DNA of 10,836 nt. Origin: Cyclostephanos tholiformis. Lineage: Eukaryota; Bacillariophyta; Thalassiosirophyceae; Thalassiosirales; Thalassiosiraceae. The notes beneath the pieces were generated by a model. That model saw only the letters and a list, made by a program, of their open reading frames with translations. It did no database searches and was not told the origin of the DNA. This document shows positions 6,545 through 10,836 of the stretch, piece by piece. The translations under genes were made by a program, and so were the position numbers. Position 1 is the first letter of the stretch. Every line of letters starts with the position of its first letter. Where the stretch lies: positions 1 through 10,836 of the forward strand of contig JALLPB010001215.1 of assembly GCA_036939975.1 (NCBI GenBank), read 5' to 3'.

Positions 6545-9416
6545 ATGAAGTAATGACTTCTTCCGCCTCCATCGATGGCAACATCAACTGTTCGGACAAT
6601 GCCTTGAGCCCGTAAACGCCGCGCGGTTCCACGTCCAACATCGTCACCTTCGTCACGCGGGGCGGATCGTCCAATCGATCCACCGCTCGGTGTATCTCCC
6701 GTATCGACGAGGATTGAGACGCGGACAAACGAGTCACGAAGCCCCGGAGTCTCTCGTCCGACCCCTCGTCGACCTCGGCGGCATCCAGCACCTGATTAAC
6801 GACGACATTGCGCACGCGTATCGGCATGTCCGGATCGCCGAACGTCAGATCATTGAGCAAGCGCACGCTCTCGCGAACGGCGAGTTCCGTGCCTATGGTA
6901 ACTATCAGGAATTCCGTCGAGTCAGGATCGGCGAACATGTCCTCGAGGTCGTACATCGACACTTGGAACTTGAGCAGCGCGGACCTCGCGCTCTCGTACG
7001 CGTCGTCGACTCGTCCCTTATCCTGACCTATCGCGCTCGCGAGCACGAATTTGACTGCCGCGTTCGAATTCAACTTCGCCGCCACCGATAGGACCCTCTC
7101 GATTAGGTCCGCTAGGAACGACGGCGTCGTTAGCATCCGCAGGGTGTGACCGGTGGGGGCCGTGTCGAGTACCACGCGATCGAAGTTCCCACGTCGTATA
7201 AGCTGTATCACCTTCGCGAGCGCCACGACCTCGTCGGTCCCGGCGGGGAGCGTGTCGATGATCTCGCCGAGGGAGCCGAGCGCGGACGACAAATCCGACG
7301 GTCCGCCGACGGCGTCGCCACCGTCGTTATCCTTCCCGAGGAGCCTGTCTATCGAGTCGCGAAATTCCTTGAGCGCAGAGGCGGGATCGATCTCCATGGC
7401 CCTCAATGATCCCTCCTCGATCGACATCGCCGAGGAGGGACGCGCCACGCCGTACAACGGCACGTCGATCAGCGATCCACCGCGTAAATTAATGTCGAGG
7501 GCGTCCCCCAACGAGTGCGCCGGGTCGGTGCTCACGAGCGCGACGTCGTGTCCAGCCAAAGCCATGGCGATTGCCAACGAGGAGCTCGTGGTGGTTTTCC
7601 CCACCCCGCCCTTGCCACCGCAAATGACGACCCTGGGATTGCTCTTGGCGCCGCCACGACCTCCATCGACGGCGGCGGCGGCGGCGGCCCGATCGTCGTC
7701 TGATCCGACCAATCTCTCGAATCCGTTGATTCCGTCGTCATCGACCAAGAACGTACGCGAGCCGAGGTAGCCCAATGCCGGAACGCCGACGAGATCGATG
7801 TCGTAAAACGGAACCTCCGTCACGACGATGTCTGCGCAATCGCCGTCGCCGACGATGGAATTGCCACGATATTCCTCGCTCGACGAGACCTCGCGACAGG
7901 CCTCGGACAATTCCGATATCCATCGACGCTGTCCCGATACCCGACGGTCGTAATATCGCCTCATCGCGTCGTTAACTACGATCGTTCGATCCACCGCCCC
8001 CCCTCCCCCGCCGCTGTTGTCATCTCCATCCAAATCGAATCCTTCACCGCCGCTGCCGCCTCCCCACCCACCGACGCACTGATTCACCACTACGTCGCTC
8101 ACGCACATTCCCTGAGAGGTCAATTCGTCGATTAGCCTCGCGCTCTCCCTTACGCTAAGTATCGTGGGTATCGTGACCACGACGAATTTCGTACGACTCG
8201 AATCGCCGAGTCGCACGCGCAACGACGACGCCCGACGCTGGAAATTCTCGATCGACTCGAGTGCGTCGTCGACGGTGGCGGACGTCGTCGTCGTTCTACC
8301 GCCACCGCCATCGGCGTTCGACTTACTACCCCCTCCCCCCGCGAACATCTGGATCGTATTCGCGAGTCCCCTAAGCCTGCTCCTTAGCGCGAGTATCGTC
8401 TTTAGGAAACCGTCGAGGAATTGAGGCAATTGGAGCATCCGCAGCGTGTGCCCCGTCGGCGCGGTATCGACGATGATCACGTCGTATTTCCTCCTCCTTC
8501 TAGTACTACTTCTACCCTCCCCATCCATCCCATCGGCGTCGGCGTCGACGAACCTCGGATCGAGGACGTTCGCCAACGCGACGTACTCATCCAATCCCGG
8601 GGGTGGATTTCTTAGCAAATTCTCGAGCTCGTTCGTGCCCAATCCAACCTCCTCGAGTATCCTCCCGATGGACATGCCGCCCAATTCATAACTCGACGAA
8701 TCGAACAATTTCCTTAGATCGTCCTGGAAGTTCGATAACGCCGTACGCGGATCCACCTCGAGCGCGTGTAGTCGACGATCGGTGAGCGGATCAGACAACG
8801 TCGTCGCTATCCCCCCCTCCCCTCCTCCTCCCGTTCGTCGTAGGTCGACGTCGAGGGCATCCCCGAGGCTGTGTGCCGGATCGGTGGAAACTATTAGGAC
8901 GTTCCAATCGCGTTCGAGCGACGAGGCCAACTCCACCGCGAGGGAGGAGGATACGGTCGTCTTGCCCACGCCGCCTTTCCCGCCCACGAAGATCACCGGA
9001 GTGTTATCGTTGTCGTCGTCGTCGTCGTCGCCGGTCGTCCTCCTACTCTTGGACGACTCGATCATAGACGCGATCTCCTCGATCAGAGGTCCAAGCGAGC
9101 GAAGCGCGGTCGTCGACTTGGTCGTCGAGGCGGCCGAGGCGACGGCGGAGGCACGGCGCCTCCCGCTCCCCGTTACCCCACCCGGGACGAGCGAGCCGGT
9201 CGAGCGCGTGCCGACGACGAGCGACGGTCGAGGGGGAGTGGTAGTCCCGGGACGATGGCGGTAGCAGTTCGTCGTCGTCGATTCGATTGCGCTGAAAGCT
9301 AAAGCCATTCCCCCGCCGTTGCTGCCGCGGCCGCTCGACGACGATGGCAGCGATGGCGCCGAAAGGACCATTAGCAGTCGTAGCAGCATGATGGGCGGCG
9401 GTGGGAGTGCGATCAT
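6543..9416 (-). CDS. GET3: Tandem-domain ArsA/GET3-family ATPase, probably plastid-targeted
   Basis: The protein is 957 residues from ATG 9416. Reading from TTG 9425 would add three residues without reason. Two complete ArsA/GET3 domains follow each other. Deviant Walker A motifs GGKGGVGKTT are at 145-154 (signature Lys147) and 600-609 (Lys602). Switch I STDPAHSLGDALD is at 177-189 and 629-641. Switch II DTAPTGHTLRM is at 317-327 and 751-761. The adenine-contact VVNQ is at 443-446 and 872-875. All key residues are present in both halves, so both sites should hydrolyse ATP. GET3 dimers shield and deliver tail-anchored membrane proteins; bacterial ArsA with the same tandem layout energises arsenite export. 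No GET3 CxxC zinc pair is seen, nor clear ArsA metal cysteines. Residues 7-20 are hydrophobic, then A-L-A|F-S-A at 38-43 and an S/T/R-rich, acid-poor stretch to about 105, resembling a diatom plastid leader, though the gap between hydrophobic core and cleavage site is long. The N-terminal domain carries Gly-rich inserts the second lacks. A plastid GET3 role is inferred. Confidence 0.85.
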   Translation of the reverse strand: MIALPPPPIMLLRLLMVLSAPSLPSSSSGRGSNGGGMALAFSAIESTTTNCYRHRPGTTTPPRPSLVVGTRSTGSLVPGGVTGSGRRRASAVASAASTTKSTTALRSLGPLIEEIASMIESSKSRRTTGDDDDDDNDNTPVIFVGGKGGVGKTTVSSSLAVELASSLERDWNVLIVSTDPAHSLGDALDVDLRRTGGGGEGGIATTLSDPLTDRRLHALEVDPRTALSNFQDDLRKLFDSSSYELGGMSIGRILEEVGLGTNELENLLRNPPPGLDEYVALANVLDPRFVDADADGMDGEGRSSTRRRRKYDVIIVDTAPTGHTLRMLQLPQFLDGFLKTILALRSRLRGLANTIQMFAGGGGSKSNADGGGGRTTTTSATVDDALESIENFQRRASSLRVRLGDSSRTKFVVVTIPTILSVRESARLIDELTSQGMCVSDVVVNQCVGGWGGGSGGEGFDLDGDDNSGGGGGAVDRTIVVNDAMRRYYDRRVSGQRRWISELSEACREVSSSEEYRGNSIVGDGDCADIVVTEVPFYDIDLVGVPALGYLGSRTFLVDDDGINGFERLVGSDDDRAAAAAAVDGGRGGAKSNPRVVICGGKGGVGKTTTSSSLAIAMALAGHDVALVSTDPAHSLGDALDINLRGGSLIDVPLYGVARPSSAMSIEEGSLRAMEIDPASALKEFRDSIDRLLGKDNDGGDAVGGPSDLSSALGSLGEIIDTLPAGTDEVVALAKVIQLIRRGNFDRVVLDTAPTGHTLRMLTTPSFLADLIERVLSVAAKLNSNAAVKFVLASAIGQDKGRVDDAYESARSALLKFQVSMYDLEDMFADPDSTEFLIVTIGTELAVRESVRLLNDLTFGDPDMPIRVRNVVVNQVLDAAEVDEGSDERLRGFVTRLSASQSSSIREIHRAVDRLDDPPRVTKVTMLDVEPRGVYGLKALSEQLMLPSMEAEEVITS
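9012..9029 (-). repeat. (GTC)6 microsatellite coding poly-Asp
   Basis: Six GTC units on the plus strand read as GAC on the coding strand. They give an Asp run just before the first ATP-binding domain of the GET3-like protein, at the junction between the putative transit peptide and mature part. A length-variable acidic start to the mature protein is likely. Confidence 0.6.
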
Positions 9417-10165
9417 GGTGTGCAAAATAATGTCAATAGGTGTAGGTAGTCAGTGCTTAAAAAAAAATATGCCCAAGATGTGTGCGTCGCGTCTGTCCTG
9501 CTTCCTCTTGGCTCTCTTCACTCTCGGTATTTCACTCTCGAGAGAGAACTCTCGACTCCCCCCCACGCAAGTCCCGGGCGCGAAAGGTAATGGAAGAGAA
9601 GGTGATTGACTCCAAATCCCTTGCAGACCAACATATCGGTAGTATGGGCTTCGTGTTGCCGGATCATCCCTAGTTATTTTTTTGAGATGCTTGCCATGAA
9701 TTTGAACCAGGGCGGATTCGATTCTCTCCGGTCCGGAGGGATGAAGTCCGTGGTGTGCTATGTCGGTATCGGTTGGAAAATATGGATATTTTTTGGGGGA
9801 GAGGGGGGTGGCATGGAGGAGACCTACACAGCCAAGGAACGGAGATGTCAGTGTGTATGTCTTCAGACTCCCTGTCGGGCTTACTAACCGCAGAAATCTT
9901 AATGGTTTGGCCTAGCTGGTTCGGCTGGAACTGCCATCGGTGGCGGCTGTGGTCCCCACCAGGAGATCACCAACAACAAGCATTCCTTCATTGGTAGTGG
10001 TTAGTTGTCGACACGAGCCAATAGGCAACCGGTCAAGTCAGCAGAGGCAGATGATTTACCTTAGATATTATGACAAATACTATGATTTTGTGAGCAAAGA
10101 TTATTTCATTACATCTTGGAGAGAAATGATCTTAACATGCAAATGGAAAATCAAATTATGACTAT
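9417..10165. promoter_or_regulatory. Intergenic region: GET3 promoter side and 3' end of the rightmost gene
   Basis: About 750 bases without a convincing gene. Near the GET3 start is an A run (9459-9467). Further up is the palindrome CTCTCGAGAG at 9535-9544 within a CT/GA-rich stretch, which could be an initiator or factor-binding region for the minus-strand GET3 gene. The plus-strand ORF at 9606-9887 has no protein-like pattern. The part from about 10020 onwards is AT-rich and would contain the 3' untranslated region of the minus-strand gene that ends at 10166. Confidence 0.35.
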
Positions 10166-10836
10166 CTAAGATATAGTGACTGCTGCACCTGACTCCACCT
10201 CACATACATCTGCACCTTTGGATTTAAGTTTGACTGTCTCCAATGGTATCGTTTCCCTTTCCAAGCCATCCTCATCATCATCAGCAAAGTTGTCACTGTC
10301 TTTATCATGCTTGCCTGTAGCACTAGCTTTTATGTGCAATGGCTGTTGAGGTGGTGATTGTTGAAATGGTGGTTAACGATAAGGTGATCAATAAATTAGA
10401 GATTGTGTTAGTTTTTGTTGTGACATACTGACCACCCAACTTGGACTTATTGCAACCAAAATGCTGTACATCAGCTAATCAATATGAGTAACCAAGATGA
10501 TGACAACAGAGTTCACAAGAATCTCAGTATTGCCTAGATAAGAAAAGAAAATGTGAAGATTTTAGTGCAATTGAACGTTTGATTCAAAAACGAGTGTGTG
10601 GCTCAAAACAAATACTCAAATCATCAATACAGAAACAAAGTGATTGTTACCACGGTTGTGCCTCCAATAAATAATCTCATGTTTGCAAAATGATCTTCCA
10701 TTCCCTTCCCAGAAAGCAAAATCAGTTTTGCACCATTGATCACATCCTTCAACAGATGCATAAGCATCATTATGGAAAATGCCTGACATGAGCCCAGAAG
10801 TTCACTGTAACTTGTGTAACCATTGTTACACTTTAG
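10166..10836 (-). CDS. 3' part of an unrecognised multi-exon gene (partial)
   Basis: On the minus strand, three stretches read like protein and join in frame through plausible introns. Exon 10782-10651 (phase 1 start, after TCAG) codes a Cys/aromatic-rich piece including E-G-C-D-Q-W-C-K and W-E-G-N-G-R-S-F-C-K. The intron 10650-10534 starts GTAAC and ends in a T-rich tract plus TAG. Exon 10533-10493 codes 14 residues including I-L-V-N-S-V-V-I-I-L. The intron 10492-10343 starts GTTACT and ends CAACAG. The last exon, 10342-10166, codes 58 residues that are Lys/Asp/Glu-rich (for example F-A-D-D-D-E-D-G-L-E-R-E) and stops at TAG 10168-10166. I do not recognise the protein. The last exon is the most convincing part. 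An ATG at 10789-10787 could start the gene, but it more likely continues beyond the window. A competing frame is open from 10836 to TGA 10626-10624. Base composition is more AT-rich than in the other genes. Confidence 0.4.

Noticed and set aside
7153..7770. 205-codon open frame on the plus strand
   Set aside because: It is antisense to the second ATPase domain of the GET3-like gene. Its openness follows from the GC-rich codon use of the real gene, and its sequence has no domain pattern.
8782..9264. 160-codon open frame on the plus strand
   Set aside because: Antisense shadow of the N-terminal ATPase domain and leader of the GET3-like gene.
9606..9887. 93-codon open frame on the plus strand
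   Set aside because: Composition is irregular and G-rich, with no motif or homology I recognise. Probably chance.
9908..9919. TGGCCTAGCTGG, matching a tRNA-type A box
   Set aside because: A short D-stem can form, but there is no B box at a suitable distance and no anticodon or acceptor stem, so no tRNA or tRNA-derived element is supported.

Overview
The window looks like nuclear DNA of a photosynthetic stramenopile, most likely a centric diatom or close ochrophyte relative. Three things suggest this. Two genes are interrupted by short spliceosomal introns with clear GT...AG ends (one has a CTAAC branch site). One protein carries a bipartite presequence with a possible AxA|F cleavage site, as used for import into red-type secondary plastids. 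There is also an intraflagellar transport gene, so a flagellated stage is expected. The species cannot be named from the sequence.

Layout. (1) 1-52 is a pure G run at the window edge, probably an assembly artefact. (2) 66-2514 (+) is a three-exon gene for a HAT/TPR-repeat protein resembling plastid RNA-stabilising factors of the HCF107/Mbb1 type. Its N-terminus may be cut by the G run. (3) 2870-4861 (+) encodes the coiled-coil intraflagellar transport protein IFT74, probably with one in-frame intron at 4349-4450. (4) 5455-5988 (-) encodes a cold-shock-domain RNA-binding protein with a Gly/Tyr-rich tail and a presequence-like N-terminus. (5) 6543-9416 (-) encodes a tandem two-domain ArsA/GET3-type ATPase with a likely plastid-targeting leader. 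(6) About 10166 to the window end (-) holds the 3' part of an unrecognised, more AT-rich multi-exon gene that simple ORF scanning misses.

The first two genes point rightwards and the last three leftwards, so IFT74 and the cold-shock gene converge on 4862-5454. The genes are functionally unrelated: organelle RNA metabolism, cilia, organelle RNA binding, membrane-protein targeting. I see no operon, mobile-element enzyme, CRISPR array or defence system. The points most worth a second look are the plastid-type tandem GET3/ArsA, the in-frame intron hidden in IFT74, the nested inverted repeat at 6176-6285 upstream of the cold-shock gene, and the cryptic spliced gene at the right edge.
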